DNA of 64,000 nucleotides from Clavibacter nebraskensis NCPPB 2581 (GTDB lineage Bacteria > Actinomycetota > Actinomycetes > Actinomycetales > Microbacteriaceae): positions 2,604,001-2,668,000 of the forward strand of contig NC_020891.1 in the NCBI RefSeq assembly GCF_000355695.1, in the 5' to 3' direction. The first letter of the stretch is position 1. Each line of letters opens with the position of its first letter. Shown here one piece after another: positions 30,167-44,585 of this stretch. The position numbers were made by a program, and so were the translations under genes. The notes beneath the pieces were generated by a model. It had not been told where the DNA came from, did no database searches, and saw nothing but the letters and a program-made list of their open reading frames with translations.

Positions 30167-31381
30167 TCAGGCCAGGCGCGTCTGCAGGTTCTCCGCGAGC
30201 GACGCGAGGAACTCCTCGGTCGTCTGGTACGGCTGGTCCGGGCCGACGAGGAGCGCGAGGTCCTTCGTCATCTTGCCGCTCTCGACCGTCGTGATGACGA
30301 CGTCCTCGAGGGTGTCCGCGAACGTCCTCAGCGCGTCGTTGCCGTCGAGCTTGGCGCGGTGCGCGAGACCCCGGGTCCAGGCGTAGATGGACGCGATGGG
30401 GTTCGTCGAGGTGGGCTTGCCCTGCTGGTGCTGGCGGTAGTGGCGCGTGACGGTGCCGTGCGCGGCCTCCGCCTCGACGACCTTGCCGTCGGGCGTGGTG
30501 AGCACGCTCGTCATGAGGCCGAGCGAGCCGAAGCCCTGCGCGACGGTGTCGGACTGCACGTCCCCGTCGTAGTTCTTGCACGCCCAGACGTAGCCGCCCT
30601 CCCACTTGAGCGAGGCGGCGACCATGTCGTCGATGAGCCGGTGCTCGTACGTGAGGCCGGCGGCGTCGAACTGCTCCTTGTACTCGGCCTCGAAGACCTC
30701 CTGGAACAGGTCCTTGAAACGGCCGTCGTAGGCCTTGAGGATCGTGTTCTTGGTGGAGAGGTAGACGGGGTAGTTGCGGGCGAGGCCGTACGAGAGCGAC
30801 GCGCGCGCGAAGTCGCGGATCGAGTCGTCGAGGTTGTACATGCCCATCGCGACGCCGGATCCGGGGCTCTGGAACACCTCGAACTGCTGCGGCTCGGAGC
30901 CGTCCTTCGGCGTGAAGGTCATCGTGAGCGTGCCCTCGCCCTCGAAGCGGAAGTCGGTGGCGCGGTACTGGTCGCCGAACGCGTGGCGGCCGACGATGAT
31001 CGGCTTGTTCCAGCCGGGCACGAGGCGCGGGATGTTGCTGATGATGATGGGCTCGCGGAAGATCGTGCCGCCCAGGATGTTGCGGATGGTGCCGTTCGGC
31101 GAGCGCCACATCCTCTTCAGGCCGAACTCCTCGACGCGCGCCTCGTCGGGCGTGATCGTCGCGCACTTGACGCCGACGCCGTGCTTCTTGATGGCGTTGG
31201 CCGCGTCGATCGTGATCTGGTCGTCGGTCTCGTCGCGCTTCTCGATGCCCAGGTCGTAGTACTCGAGGTCGATGTCGAGGTACGGGTGGATGAGCGTGTC
31301 CTTGATGGACTGCCAGATGATGCGCGTCATCTCGTCGCCGTCGAGCTCGACGACGGTCCCCTCTACCTTGATCTTCTCCAC
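30167..31381 (-). CDS. icd: NADP-dependent isocitrate dehydrogenase (eukaryotic-type)
   Basis: A 404-residue TCA-cycle enzyme that converts isocitrate to 2-oxoglutarate with NADPH. The homodimeric eukaryotic-like subfamily is shown by [67 protein letters not shown], the metal-binding [15 protein letters not shown] and [17 protein letters not shown]. Length matches the roughly 405-residue norm. The GTG at 31381 has AGGAGG five bases upstream, which decides this start over in-frame ATGs further upstream. Single-gene transcript ending in the 30095-30133 hairpin. Confidence 0.96.
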   Translation of the reverse strand: MEKIKVEGTVVELDGDEMTRIIWQSIKDTLIHPYLDIDLEYYDLGIEKRDETDDQITIDAANAIKKHGVGVKCATITPDEARVEEFGLKRMWRSPNGTIRNILGGTIFREPIIISNIPRLVPGWNKPIIVGRHAFGDQYRATDFRFEGEGTLTMTFTPKDGSEPQQFEVFQSPGSGVAMGMYNLDDSIRDFARASLSYGLARNYPVYLSTKNTILKAYDGRFKDLFQEVFEAEYKEQFDAAGLTYEHRLIDDMVAASLKWEGGYVWACKNYDGDVQSDTVAQGFGSLGLMTSVLTTPDGKVVEAEAAHGTVTRHYRQHQQGKPTSTNPIASIYAWTRGLAHRAKLDGNDALRTFADTLEDVVITTVESGKMTKDLALLVGPDQPYQTTEEFLASLAENLQTRLA

Positions 31382-31604
31382 GAAGTCCTCCTCATGCTCG
31401 TCGGTCGCCTCCGTGCGCGTCTCCGTCGGCGCGCGCCGGGTCCGGCTCGTCGCCGGTGGATCCGTGGGCCAGCCTACCCGGCGGCCCCGCTCTCTCGACA
31501 TCGAGACATCGGCGGGTCAGGGCCGGATCCGCGCCCGGGCGCCGCCTCCCGGCCCGGCATCCTGACCGGGCCTGCGGCACCTGGCCCGACGGAGGCCCGC
31601 CCGA

Positions 31605-31610
31605 TACCCT
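31605..31610 (+). promoter_or_regulatory. -10 element of a leaderless promoter
   Basis: TACCCT followed by six bases and the ATG at 31617; this supports ATG 31617 over the GTG at 31611 for the GNAT gene. Confidence 0.5.
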
Positions 31611-31616
31611 GTGCCC

Positions 31617-32069
31617 ATGAGCGACATGACCCTCGAAGAGCTGAGCGCCCGCACGATCGTGGCGGCCAACACGCTGACGCTCAAGCCGGGGCAGGAGAAC
31701 TACGTCGCCCCCGTGTCGCACTCCATCGCCGAGGCCTACGTCAATCCCACCACCGCCTGGCCGCGCGTGGTCGTGGAGGACGGCGAGGTCGTCGGGTTCA
31801 TCATGGGCAACTTCGACCCCGAGGCCCACGAGGAGATCTTCCGCAGCTGCATCTGGCGCATCAACGTCGACGCCGACGCGCAGGGCCACGGCGTGGGCCG
31901 GTTCGCGGTCCTCGCGCTCGCGGACGAGGCGCGCTCGCGCGGCTTCGACCGCCTCACGGTCGTGTGGGAGCCGGGCGAGGACGGCCCGGAGGAGTTCTTC
32001 ACCCACGTCGGCTTCGAGGTCATCGGCGAGACCCAGTACGGCGAGGCCATCGGCGCCCTGGCGCTCTAG
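31617..32069 (+). CDS. GNAT-family N-acetyltransferase
   Basis: A 150-residue acetyl-CoA-dependent transferase. The acetyl-CoA loop is RINVDADAQGHGVGRFAVLALADEARSRG (about 82-110, motif QGHGVG), preceded by VVEDGEVVGFIMGNFD and followed by FFTHVGFEVIGETQYG near the end. The N-terminus LKPGQENYVAPVSHSIAEAYVNP resembles the PaiA/SpeG-like polyamine acetyltransferases, so a diamine or spermidine substrate is possible but not proven. The start is ATG at 31617, leaderless. The alkyltransferase-like gene begins three bases after its stop, so the two form an operon. Confidence 0.87.
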   Translation: MSDMTLEELSARTIVAANTLTLKPGQENYVAPVSHSIAEAYVNPTTAWPRVVVEDGEVVGFIMGNFDPEAHEEIFRSCIWRINVDADAQGHGVGRFAVLALADEARSRGFDRLTVVWEPGEDGPEEFFTHVGFEVIGETQYGEAIGALAL

Positions 32070-32072
32070 CGC

Positions 32073-32393
32073 GTGGCCGTCTTCGCCACCCCGGGCGAGT
32101 ACACCGACCGGGTGCTCGAGGTCGTCGCCGAGATCCCCTCGGGTCGCGTCATGACCTACGGCGACGTCGCCGCCGTGTTCGGCCGCCGCGGCGCCCGGGC
32201 GGTGGGCATGGTGCTGCACTACCACGGCGCGGGGCTGCCCTGGTGGCGCGTGCTCCGGGCGGGCGGGCACCCGCCGACCGGGCTCGCCCGCGAGGCGCGC
32301 TCCCGCTACGAGGCCGAGGGCACGCCGCTCCTCGAGGCCCCGACGGACGCGGGCTACCGCGTCGACCTCACGGCGGCCCGCTGGTTCCCGTGA
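32073..32393 (+). CDS. Alkyltransferase-like (ATL) DNA-damage sensor protein
   Basis: A 106-residue protein homologous to the C-terminal DNA-binding domain of O6-alkylguanine-DNA methyltransferase. The helix-turn-helix region is IPSGRVMTYGDVAAVFGRRGARAVGMVLHYHG. The MGMT active-site PCHR is replaced by PWWR (Trp57 in place of Cys), which defines the ATL class that binds O6-alkylguanine without repairing it and hands it to nucleotide excision repair. Start GTG at 32073, directly after the GNAT stop, so translation is probably coupled. The role is from established ATL biology; partners are inferred. Confidence 0.9.
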   Translation: MAVFATPGEYTDRVLEVVAEIPSGRVMTYGDVAAVFGRRGARAVGMVLHYHGAGLPWWRVLRAGGHPPTGLAREARSRYEAEGTPLLEAPTDAGYRVDLTAARWFP

Positions 32394-32526
32394 TCCGCTG
32401 ACGCACGACCACCGGCAGTCCGCCGACCGCCGTCCGCCTGGCGGCCGAGCACGGGTCATGCTCCGGGACCACGGTCGGGGCCTCGCGGCCGATGCGGGGA
32501 GCACGCCGCTCCGCTGGACTGGGAGC

Positions 32527-32964
32527 ATGCCCCGCACCCGGTCCGTCCGCGCCCTCGCCGCCGCTCCCCTCGCGATCGCGATCGCGCTGCCCCTCGCCGG
32601 CTGCGGTGCGGCGAGCGCCGTCGGCGGGATGACCACGCCGGCGGACGCGCGCGTCTACGCCACCGCGGCCGACGCCGACGGCCGGATCCCGGCGTGGATC
32701 CCCGCGGACGCGACGGACGTCCGCATCAAGACGTCGCTCCGCGGCGAGGGCGCGATCCTCGAGTTCCGCTCCGCGACGCCGGCCGACCGGATGGGCTGCG
32801 CCGCCGCACCCGCCGACGCTCCCGCGCCGGCCGTGCAGGACACCTGGTGGCCGGATCCCTCCCCCGCCGCGGCCATGACGTGCGGCGACGGCTGGCTGGC
32901 CGCCGCGGACGGCGACGCCGTGCACGCGTGGCTCCCGAAGGGATCCCCCGCGCTCGACCTCTGA
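32527..32964 (+). CDS. Small secreted lipoprotein, unknown function
   Basis: A 145-residue protein with a lipoprotein signal: MPRTRSVRALAAAPLAIAIALPLAGCG, lipobox LAGC with Cys26. The mature part has a WIPADATDVRIKTSLRGEGAILEF section, two further cysteines (MGCAAA, MTCGDGW) that could form a disulphide, and ends LPKGSPALDL. No known domain is recognised. The ATG at 32527 has no good Shine-Dalgarno. It follows the ATL gene by about 130 bp; the separating sequence shows nothing definite. Confidence 0.7.
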   Translation: MPRTRSVRALAAAPLAIAIALPLAGCGAASAVGGMTTPADARVYATAADADGRIPAWIPADATDVRIKTSLRGEGAILEFRSATPADRMGCAAAPADAPAPAVQDTWWPDPSPAAAMTCGDGWLAAADGDAVHAWLPKGSPALDL

Positions 32965-33038
32965 TCGCGCGGGGCCCGGAGGCGACGCGGTCCGGGTGCC
33001 CCCCATGGGGACGCCCGGGCCGCGACCACGCGCCGGCG

Positions 33039-34847
33039 CTAGACCAGCGACTCCCGCCAGGCCGCGTGCAGCTGCGAGAAGCGGCCCGTGCCCTGGATGA
33101 GCGCGTCCGGCGTCCCGTCCTCGACGATGCGGCCCTGCTCCATGACGAGCACGCGGTCCGCGATCGCGACGGTCGAGAGCCGGTGGGCGATGATGATCGC
33201 CGTGCGGTCCGCGAGCAGCGTCGTGAGGCCCTGCTGCACGAGCCGCTCGCTCGGGATGTCGAGCGAGCTCGTCGCCTCGTCGAGGATCAGCACCGCCGGG
33301 TCCGCGAGGAACGCCCGCGCGAAGGAGATCAGCTGGCGCTGCCCCGCCGAGACCCGGCCGCCGCGCTTGTTCACGTCCGTGTCGTACCCGTCCGGCAGCG
33401 ACTCGATGAACGTGTGCGCCCCCACGGCCTCGGCCGCCGCCTGGATCTCGCCCCGGGTCGCGTCGGGCTTGCCGATCGCGATGTTGTCGGCCACGGACCC
33501 GGAGAAGAGGTACGCCTCCTGCGTCACCATCACGATGGCGCGGCGCAGGTCCTTCGGATGCAGGTCGCGGAGGTCGATCCCGTCGAGCGCCACGCGCCCG
33601 TCGGACGGGTCGTAGAACCGCGAGATGAGCTTCGCGAGCGTGGTCTTGCCCGCGCCGGTGGATCCGACGAGCGCGATGGTCTGCCCCGCCGGCATGTCGA
33701 GGTCGAAGCGCGGCAGGATCGTCTTCCCCTTGCCGTAGCCGAACTCGACGCCCTCGAAGGAGACGTGGCCCGTGGACTCCCACAGGTCGACCGGCTGCAC
33801 GGGATCTGGCACGCTCGGCTCCTCCTCGAGCACGCCCGAGACCTTCTCGAGCGCGGCCGACGCGGACTGGTAGCTGTTGTAGAACATCGCCATGTCCTGC
33901 GCCGGCCCGAAGAACTGGCGCGTGTAGAGCACGACCGCGAGCAGCGCGCCGATGCCGAGCTGCCCGTCCGCGACGCGCAGACCGCCGACCAGCAGCACCA
34001 CGGCGACCGTGATGTTGCCGATGAGGATGAGGCCCGGGTCGAAGATGCCGAACACCTGGATCACGCGCATGTTGGTGTCGCGGTAGCCCTCCACGTGCTC
34101 GGAGAACTCCTCCGCGTTGCGCTTCTCCTTGCGGAAGGCCTTCACCGCGCGGATGCCCGTCATGGTCTCGACGAAGTGCACGATCAGCCGCGCGGACTTC
34201 ACGCGCGTCTGGCGGAACAGCGCCTGCGACTTCACGGCGAACCAGAGGCTCAGGAAGAACAGCGGCACGAGCGCCGCGAGCAGCACGAGGCCCGACACCC
34301 AGTCGAAGGAGAACAGCGCGATCGCGGTGAACGCCATGTAGAGCGCGCCCTGCACGAGTTGGTTGATGCCGCCGTTCAGCAGCTCCCGGATCGAGTCGAG
34401 GTCGCTCGTCTGGCGGGAGATGATCCGGCCGGACGTGTACGTCTCGTGGAACTCCAGGCTCAGCTTCTGCGTGTGCAGGAACATGCGCTTGCGGAGGTCG
34501 ATGAGGATCTCCTGCGCGATGCGGGCCGACATGACCTGGTACTTGGCCACCAGCACGGCGCCCGTGACCGCGACCAGGACGTACGCGCCGATGACGAGCG
34601 CGAGCAGCGTGGGATCGCCCGTGCGCACGAGCGACGGCAGCGCACGGTCGAGGCCGATGCCGATGAGGGCGGGGCCGGCGACGTTCGCGGCCGTGGCCAC
34701 GAGGATCGTCGCGGCCGTGAGGATCAGCGTCCGCTTGACCGGCTGGACGGTGCTGACGAGCAGCCTGGTCGACCGACGGCGGATCTGCTTGCTCTCGGCG
34801 CGGGAGAAGTCGTCCCTCTCCTCGCCGGTGACTCCGGTGACGCTCAT
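33039..34847 (-). CDS. ABC exporter half-transporter, catalytically canonical subunit
   Basis: A 602-residue type-I ABC exporter: six-helix transmembrane domain (about 40-330) and nucleotide-binding domain (about 365-600). Walker A is GSTGAGKTT, Walker [13 protein letters not shown] with the catalytic Glu, and the switch His is in IIAHRLSTV. The ABC signature is the variant RVSAGQRQ rather than LSGGQ. The preceding gene has a canonical signature but Asp in place of the catalytic Glu, so the two should form a heterodimer with one consensus and one degenerate ATP site, like TM287/288. The ATG at 34847 overlaps the upstream stop (ATGA). Substrate is probably a lipophilic drug, lipid or peptide. 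Confidence 0.93.
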   Translation of the reverse strand: MSVTGVTGEERDDFSRAESKQIRRRSTRLLVSTVQPVKRTLILTAATILVATAANVAGPALIGIGLDRALPSLVRTGDPTLLALVIGAYVLVAVTGAVLVAKYQVMSARIAQEILIDLRKRMFLHTQKLSLEFHETYTSGRIISRQTSDLDSIRELLNGGINQLVQGALYMAFTAIALFSFDWVSGLVLLAALVPLFFLSLWFAVKSQALFRQTRVKSARLIVHFVETMTGIRAVKAFRKEKRNAEEFSEHVEGYRDTNMRVIQVFGIFDPGLILIGNITVAVVLLVGGLRVADGQLGIGALLAVVLYTRQFFGPAQDMAMFYNSYQSASAALEKVSGVLEEEPSVPDPVQPVDLWESTGHVSFEGVEFGYGKGKTILPRFDLDMPAGQTIALVGSTGAGKTTLAKLISRFYDPSDGRVALDGIDLRDLHPKDLRRAIVMVTQEAYLFSGSVADNIAIGKPDATRGEIQAAAEAVGAHTFIESLPDGYDTDVNKRGGRVSAGQRQLISFARAFLADPAVLILDEATSSLDIPSERLVQQGLTTLLADRTAIIIAHRLSTVAIADRVLVMEQGRIVEDGTPDALIQGTGRFSQLHAAWRESLV

Positions 34848-36691
34848 GCTGAGGCCTCGTCGCGCACGGTGTTCCCTTCCACGTCCAGGCTCGAGATGAC
34901 GAACCGGTAGTGCTCGCTCGTGGCGAGCAGGTCGGAGTGCCGGCCGACCGCGGTGATGCGGCCGTCCTGCATGAGCGCCACCCGGTCCGCGAGCATCACG
35001 GTCGAGGGGCGGTGCGCCACGATCAGCGCGGTGGTGGAGGCCAGCACGCGGCGCAGCGCCGCCTCGACGAGCGCCTCCGTGTCGACGTCGAGCGCCGAGA
35101 GCGGGTCGTCGAGGACGAGCACGTCGGGTGCCGCCGCCACGGCCCGCGCGAGCGCGAGCCGCTGCCGCTGACCGCCGGAGAGGCTCAGCCCCTCCTCGCC
35201 CACGGTCGTCTCGACGCCGTCGGGCAGGTCGTGCACGAAGCCGGCCTGCGCGATGTCGAGCGCCTCCTGGAGCACGCGGTCCGCCTCGGGCCCGCCGTCC
35301 GCGAGGTCCGGCCGGCCGAGCAGCACGTTGTCGCGGACGCTCGAGGAGAACAGCGTCGCGTCCTCGAAGGCCATGGCGATGCGGCGGCGGAGCTCCTCGA
35401 GCCCGAGGTCGCGGATGTCCACGCCGTCGAGCTCGATGCTGCCGCCCGTCACGTCGTAGAGCCGGGTCGTGAGCGCCGTGAGCGTGGACTTGCCGCAGCC
35501 GGTGACGCCCACGAGCGCCATGGTCTCGCCCGGCTGGAGGTCGAGGTCGACCCCGTCGATCAGGTCGGGCTGGCCCGCGACGGCGTCCTGGTAGCGGAAG
35601 CGCGCGCCGCGGAAGACGAGGTGACCGCGGGGCTCCTGGATGCGCACGGGCGTCGCGAGATCCGTGATCACGTCGTCCTCGTCCATCACCTCGAAGTAGC
35701 GGTCGATGGCCGTGCGCGCGTCGAAGGTCATCGACAGGAGGAAGCCCACCGACTCGATCGGCCAGCGCAGCACCGCGGCGGTCGCGAAGAACGCCACCAG
35801 GTCGCCCACCGAGATCTGCCCGCCCGCCGCGAGCAGCACGCCGCCGAGCAACGCCAGCGCGAAGGTCAGGTCCGGCACCAGCAGCAGCCAGAGCCAGATG
35901 CCGGCGATGGCCTTCGCCTTCGTGATCTCCGTGCCGCGCAGCTCCTCCGCCTGCTCGGCGAACGCGTCGTGCATGTGCTTTCCGCGGCCGAACGCCTTGA
36001 GCACGCGGATCCCGTGGACGGACTGCTCGACGCTCGTGGCGAGGTCGCCGGACTGGTCCTGGCTGAGCCGCGCCACCGAGGAGTACTTCTGCTCGAAGAG
36101 GTAGCCGTAGACCCAGAGCGGGATGGAGCAGACGAGGAAGCCGAGGCCCAGTCGCCAGTCGATAGAGACCAGGAACCCGATGCCCACGAGGATCGTCAGG
36201 ATGTTGACGATGAACAGCACCAGGCCGAACGCCATCCAGCGGCGGATGAGGTTGAGGTCGCTGACCATGCGCGACAGGAGCTGGCCGCTCTGCCACCGGT
36301 CGTGGAACGCGACCGGGAGCCGCTGCAGCTTCCGGTAGAAGGCGTTCCGCATGTCCGCCTCCATGAGCGTGCCGGGCTTCAGCACGAACCAGCGGCGGAG
36401 GGCGATCATGGCGGCCTCGAGGATCCCGAGCCCGAGGATCAGCAGCACCGCGGGCACCACGGCCGCGGAGTCGCCGTCGCCGAGCGGCCCGTCGACCAGC
36501 CCGCGGAGGACCTGCGGGATGACGAGCGACAGCAGCGAGCCGACGAGCGCCACCACCATGCCCGCGATGATGCTGGGCATGGCGGGCCGGGCGAACGGCA
36601 GCAGCCGCATCAGCACGGCGACGGTGCCGGGCCGGGGGCCGTGTCGCTCGGACGGCGCCTGGTCGTGCGATGCGGGCGGTGAGGTGGACAC
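34844..36691 (-). CDS. ABC exporter half-transporter, degenerate-site subunit
   Basis: A 615-residue type-I ABC exporter subunit: a short polar N-terminus, six transmembrane helices (about 30-325) and a C-terminal ATPase. Walker A is GVTGCGKST, the signature LSLSGGQRQ, but Walker B is [12 protein letters not shown]: the catalytic Glu is Asp. The switch region is [10 protein letters not shown]. This Glu-to-Asp change pairs with the variant signature of the downstream subunit. The GTG at 36691 has AAGGA seven bases upstream. First of a two-gene operon with a long leader that carries a short ORF (36985-37083). Confidence 0.93.
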   Translation of the reverse strand: MSTSPPASHDQAPSERHGPRPGTVAVLMRLLPFARPAMPSIIAGMVVALVGSLLSLVIPQVLRGLVDGPLGDGDSAAVVPAVLLILGLGILEAAMIALRRWFVLKPGTLMEADMRNAFYRKLQRLPVAFHDRWQSGQLLSRMVSDLNLIRRWMAFGLVLFIVNILTILVGIGFLVSIDWRLGLGFLVCSIPLWVYGYLFEQKYSSVARLSQDQSGDLATSVEQSVHGIRVLKAFGRGKHMHDAFAEQAEELRGTEITKAKAIAGIWLWLLLVPDLTFALALLGGVLLAAGGQISVGDLVAFFATAAVLRWPIESVGFLLSMTFDARTAIDRYFEVMDEDDVITDLATPVRIQEPRGHLVFRGARFRYQDAVAGQPDLIDGVDLDLQPGETMALVGVTGCGKSTLTALTTRLYDVTGGSIELDGVDIRDLGLEELRRRIAMAFEDATLFSSSVRDNVLLGRPDLADGGPEADRVLQEALDIAQAGFVHDLPDGVETTVGEEGLSLSGGQRQRLALARAVAAAPDVLVLDDPLSALDVDTEALVEAALRRVLASTTALIVAHRPSTVMLADRVALMQDGRITAVGRHSDLLATSEHYRFVISSLDVEGNTVRDEASA

Positions 36692-36984
36692 GTGTCATTC
36701 CTTCTAGTAGTCGTCCGAAGCGCGGCCGGACGTGGGGGAGGGCGCGCGCGTCAGGACGCGTGCGGCGGAGGATCGGAGGCGGGTGGATCTCGGGGAGCGA
36801 GCGGGGGTCCGCCGGGCGACCGGGGCGGGTTCGGTGGGGTGGACACGGGATCCGTGCAGCCGCGGCACGTGACCGCCGCCGCGCCGAGACGCCGACGCTA
36901 CGGGAGGAGGGGCAGCGCGGCCGGCCCGACCGTGGAGATCGGCGGACGCGCACGCGACGCCGGGGCGTCGGGTGGGACCGGCAG

Positions 36985-37083
36985 CTAGCCGAGCGGGCCG
37001 CGGGACGCCGGGGCCACGGCAGCGGCCGGCGCGCCCATCGGGCTCGAGGTCGTGCGTGCGTCTGTCGTCGATGTCGTGGTCAT
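36985..37083 (-). CDS. 32-codon leader ORF upstream of the ABC exporter operon
   Basis: An ATG at 37083 with GGGAGGG five bases upstream opens a 32-residue Thr/Ser/Ala/Pro-rich peptide ([15 protein letters not shown] start, RGPLG end) closed by TAG. It has no signal peptide or known domain. It lies between a good promoter and the ABC genes, with about 290 bases from its stop to the exporter start. The Shine-Dalgarno is among the best in the window, so it is probably translated. A regulatory leader peptide (translation-dependent attenuation) is the favoured but unproven reading. GACGCCCCGGCGTC just after the stop can form a small hairpin. The remaining 36692-36984 segment shows no further gene. 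Confidence 0.45.
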   Translation of the reverse strand: MTTTSTTDARTTSSPMGAPAAAVAPASRGPLG

Positions 37084-37110
37084 GACACCCTCCCTGGCTG
37101 CGTATGCGAT

Positions 37111-37142
37111 TCACGTGTGGGCCACACCGTCGGACCACGTGA
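37111..37142 (-). repeat. Inverted repeat in the ABC operon leader
   Basis: TCACGTG (37111-37117) and CACGTGA (37136-37142) form a perfect 7-base inverted repeat with GG-CC pairing possible inside. It lies between the promoter and the leader ORF and may be an RNA hairpin or an operator. Confidence 0.45.
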
Positions 37143-37165
37143 GTGGCAGCTCCAGGCAGCCTTCC

Positions 37166-37195
37166 AGGATATGGACGGGGGGGACGCGCGCACAA
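37166..37195 (-). promoter_or_regulatory. Promoter of the ABC exporter operon
   Basis: On the minus strand TTGTGC (37190-37195) and TATCCT (37166-37171) are separated by 18 bases, a good housekeeping-sigma pattern. It begins directly after the terminator of the upstream gene. Confidence 0.55.
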
Positions 37196-37231
37196 GAGCC
37201 CGGCCCGCATCCGAGGATGCGGGCCGGGCTC
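37196..37231 (-). terminator. Terminator downstream of the membrane-dimethylargininase gene
   Basis: Perfect 17-base arms (GAGCCCGGCCCGCATCC and its complement) with a two-base centre. No U-tract. Confidence 0.8.
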
Positions 37232-37297
37232 AGATCGTGCGACGCGGACGTCGGGATATGCGGCCGACGGGCTATGCGGCCGCCCGGGCGATCGCGG

Positions 37298-38647
37298 TCA
37301 GCCGATGCGCACCGACAGGCAGGTGACGCAGCCCTCGAGCTTCTCGAACTCGCTGATGTCCACGGCGACGACCTCGTACCCCAGGTTGCGGAGCAGGTCG
37401 GCCGTGCGGGGTGCCGCGGCCGAGAGGAGGAGGGTGTCGTCGTCGAGTGCGACGACGGCCGTCCCCTCCGCCTCGGGCACGGGGAGGAACGACGGGAACA
37501 GACGCGTCTCGTCGACCAGCGGCTCGTACCCGATCACGGTGCCGTCCGGCAGCGCGGTGACCTGGGACTTGAGGTGGAGGGTCCTGGTGACCGGGACGCC
37601 CACCACGGCGTATCCGAGCGGCGCCGCGATCTCACGCAGGCGCTGGATCCCCGCGGCGTTGGTCCGGCTGCTCGCCCCGACGTAGAGCGTGCGCCCGACC
37701 TCGAGCACGTCTCCCCCGTCGATGGTCGCGGGCAGGTCGATCGACGTCACCTCGAGGTCCAGGTCCTCGAGCGCCCGCTCCACGCCGGTGCGCTCACCAC
37801 GGCGCGAGTCGGCCCCGGAGGTGAGCAGCACGGCAGTGGTGCCGAGGACCAGCACCGCGTCCTCCACGAAGACCGAGTCGGGGTGGTCGTCGGCCGGCGG
37901 CACCTCGCGGGTGGACCACCCGCCCTCCTCGAGCGCGAGCACGTAGCGCTCCCACTGCTGGTCCGCGAGCTCCGAGTCGATGGGACGGCGGTCCAGGTGC
38001 GTCACCTCGCCCTCCGCGAGCCGCGAGGAGGGGATGCGCACGAGCGCGACGCCCTCCCGGGCGACCGCGTCACCCCCGGTTCCCCCGAGCCGGACCCACA
38101 GACGTCGACCCAGGAGGACGGACGCGAGCGAGACCCCGAGCACGAACATGAGGTTGAGGCCGAGGAGCGTCTCCAGCAGCGGGCCGACGATGTCGCCGGT
38201 GATGGTGGCGCCCTGGCCCATGGCGCCGACGAGGCTGCCGATCAGCGCGCCGGCGACCGCAGCGACGACGGAGCCGAGGATCGACGTCCACAGCCGGCGG
38301 TGCATCCCGACGCCCGCGAGGGCGGCGAGGAGCACGAACGCCACGAGCGTGTGGACGGTCCAGTAGTCGAGCAGGGTCACCAACACGGCGGCGCCCGGCT
38401 GGTTGGCGCTGAAGAGCGTCAGGACGCTGAAGAGGAGACCGAGGATCGCGGAGACGCCCGCGGAGACGAGGGCGGCGGACAACGCTCTGCCGAGCGGGAC
38501 GCCGCCGCCCGCCCGCGCGGATCTCGCGTCGGGCTTCCGCGTGATCGCGGGAGTGCTGGAAGCGTCCCCCACCGCGGGGTCTCGGGGCTGGCCGGGCGTG
38601 CGGTCGTTCTCGCGGGATTCGGTCACGAACGACGACGATAACGGCAC
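37298..38647 (-). CDS. Membrane domain fused to a dimethylargininase-like (DDAH) enzyme
   Basis: A 449-residue fusion. Residues about 52-182 hold four hydrophobic helices (GRALSAALVSAGVSAILGLL; LVTLLDYWTVHTLVAFVLLAAL; ILGSVVAAVAGALIGSLV; LLGLNLMFVLGVSLASVLLG). Residues about 198-449 are a complete amidinotransferase-fold DDAH domain: DSVFVEDAVLV (Asp257, Glu262, Asp263), IDGGDVLEVG, catalytic His358 (RTLHLKSQVT) and nucleophile Cys443 in GCVTCLSVR. The enzyme would hydrolyse dimethylarginine or a related guanidine to citrulline, tethered to the membrane with the catalytic part probably cytoplasmic. The start is uncertain: GTG 38647 has no ribosome site; GTG 38626, preceded by TATCGT, is an alternative. 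The membrane fusion is unusual for this enzyme family. Confidence 0.85.
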   Translation of the reverse strand: MPLSSSFVTESRENDRTPGQPRDPAVGDASSTPAITRKPDARSARAGGGVPLGRALSAALVSAGVSAILGLLFSVLTLFSANQPGAAVLVTLLDYWTVHTLVAFVLLAALAGVGMHRRLWTSILGSVVAAVAGALIGSLVGAMGQGATITGDIVGPLLETLLGLNLMFVLGVSLASVLLGRRLWVRLGGTGGDAVAREGVALVRIPSSRLAEGEVTHLDRRPIDSELADQQWERYVLALEEGGWSTREVPPADDHPDSVFVEDAVLVLGTTAVLLTSGADSRRGERTGVERALEDLDLEVTSIDLPATIDGGDVLEVGRTLYVGASSRTNAAGIQRLREIAAPLGYAVVGVPVTRTLHLKSQVTALPDGTVIGYEPLVDETRLFPSFLPVPEAEGTAVVALDDDTLLLSAAAPRTADLLRNLGYEVVAVDISEFEKLEGCVTCLSVRIG

Positions 38648-38870
38648 CTGTTATGACCGCCATGTGAGGGGCCTGACAGGTACAAAGCGATGGACGGCGG
38701 AACTGCACGGCGGTGAGCGCTGACCGCCGTGAGAGCGCCCGCCTTCCGGGGGCAGGAGCGAAGATGACGCGGAGATTCGCGTGCACAGAGCCAGCGAGCG
38801 TCGCGGGGCTGTCGTCGGCACGCCCGCCTCCGCTCGCACTGCCGCTCGCACTGCCCGTCGACGCGGAAAT

Positions 38871-38895
38871 GCCCGCCGCACGATGTGCGACGGGC
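38871..38895 (-). terminator. rRNA operon terminator
   Basis: On the minus strand GCCCGTCGCAC pairs with GTGCGGCGGGC (one G-U) around an ATC loop, followed by ATTT, about 24 bases after 5S. Just beyond it, a 12-base unit CGCTCGCACTGC occurs twice in tandem (38831-38854). Confidence 0.7.
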
Positions 38896-38918
38896 CTCCC
38901 CGATCATTCTCAAGTTAA

Positions 38919-39037
38919 GTCCGGCGGTGTCCTACTCTCCCACAGGGTCCCCCCTGCAGTACCATCGGCGCTGAGAGTCTTAGCTTCCGGGTTCGGAATG
39001 TGACCGGGCGTTTCCCTCTCGCTATGGCCGCCGAAAC
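38919..39037 (-). rRNA. rrf: 5S ribosomal RNA
   Basis: About 119 nt. It begins GUUUCGGCGGCCAUAGCG and includes CGCCCGGUCACAUUCCGAAC and GGGAGAGUAGGACACCGCCGGAC, the conserved 5S core with complementary ends. Last gene of the operon. Ends are estimated to within a few bases. Confidence 0.93.
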
Positions 39038-39151
39038 ACCTCACACACACCCCGAAGGGGCATGAAATCTGTGATGAATCGACCAGTCAAGCTGGTTGTT
39101 CAATTAGTAGCCGACCGTATATCGGGAACCACATAGTGGACGCAAGCAAAG

Positions 39152-44218
<5,067 letters not shown>

Positions 44219-44555
44219 TGCTTAAACGCACGACCACCCGAAAGCGATCGGCACATCTAAAGCCGGACGTGAACGGGAATCGAACACGAACCAGCAAGTT
44301 TGAAACCGACAGAACAAATCATTACTGACTTGCTTGTTTGTTTTAAATGTATTCCAAAGGAATCCGAAACGAGCATCCGAAGGACACCCGCAACGGGTAT
44401 TTGGCATTTGACATTGTGCACGCTGTTGAGTTCTCAAGGAACGGACGCTCCCGACACCGACCATCACAGCCAGCCATCGGAGCTCACACTCCACCGCTCC
44501 CCGTGGGAGTGATCCAGACCAGAAGGCCCAGCACTCACGTCGGAAGCAGAATCAG
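44219..44555 (-). other. rRNA operon leader
   Basis: Transcribed leader of about 335 bases. It carries CCTTGAGAACTCAACAGCGT, a boxA-type antitermination segment matching that in the spacer, then an unusually AT-rich stretch near 16S (44300-44360) that likely forms the processing stem. A short GTTCGATTCCCG resembles a tRNA T-loop but no cloverleaf surrounds it. Confidence 0.65.
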
Positions 44556-44585
44556 ACCCTAGCTCAGTTGATGGTAAACACGCAA
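44556..44585 (-). promoter_or_regulatory. Probable rRNA promoter
   Basis: On the minus strand TTGCGT (44580-44585) and TAGGGT (44556-44561) with an 18-base spacer, about 340 bases before 16S. Other promoters may exist upstream, in 44586-44796, where nothing else definite is seen. Confidence 0.45.

Noticed and set aside
38831-38854. Tandem 12-base repeat (CGCTCGCACTGC twice) near the rRNA terminator
   Set aside because: Only two copies; too little to call a CRISPR, attachment site or mobile element.
38713-39003. 96-codon plus-strand ORF upstream of the 5S gene
   Set aside because: It overlaps 5S rRNA and has no ribosome site or recognisable features.
44260-44300. tRNA-like T-loop sequence in the 16S leader (GTTCGATTCCCG on the minus strand)
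   Set aside because: No D-arm, anticodon stem or acceptor pairing surrounds it, so no tRNA is supported.
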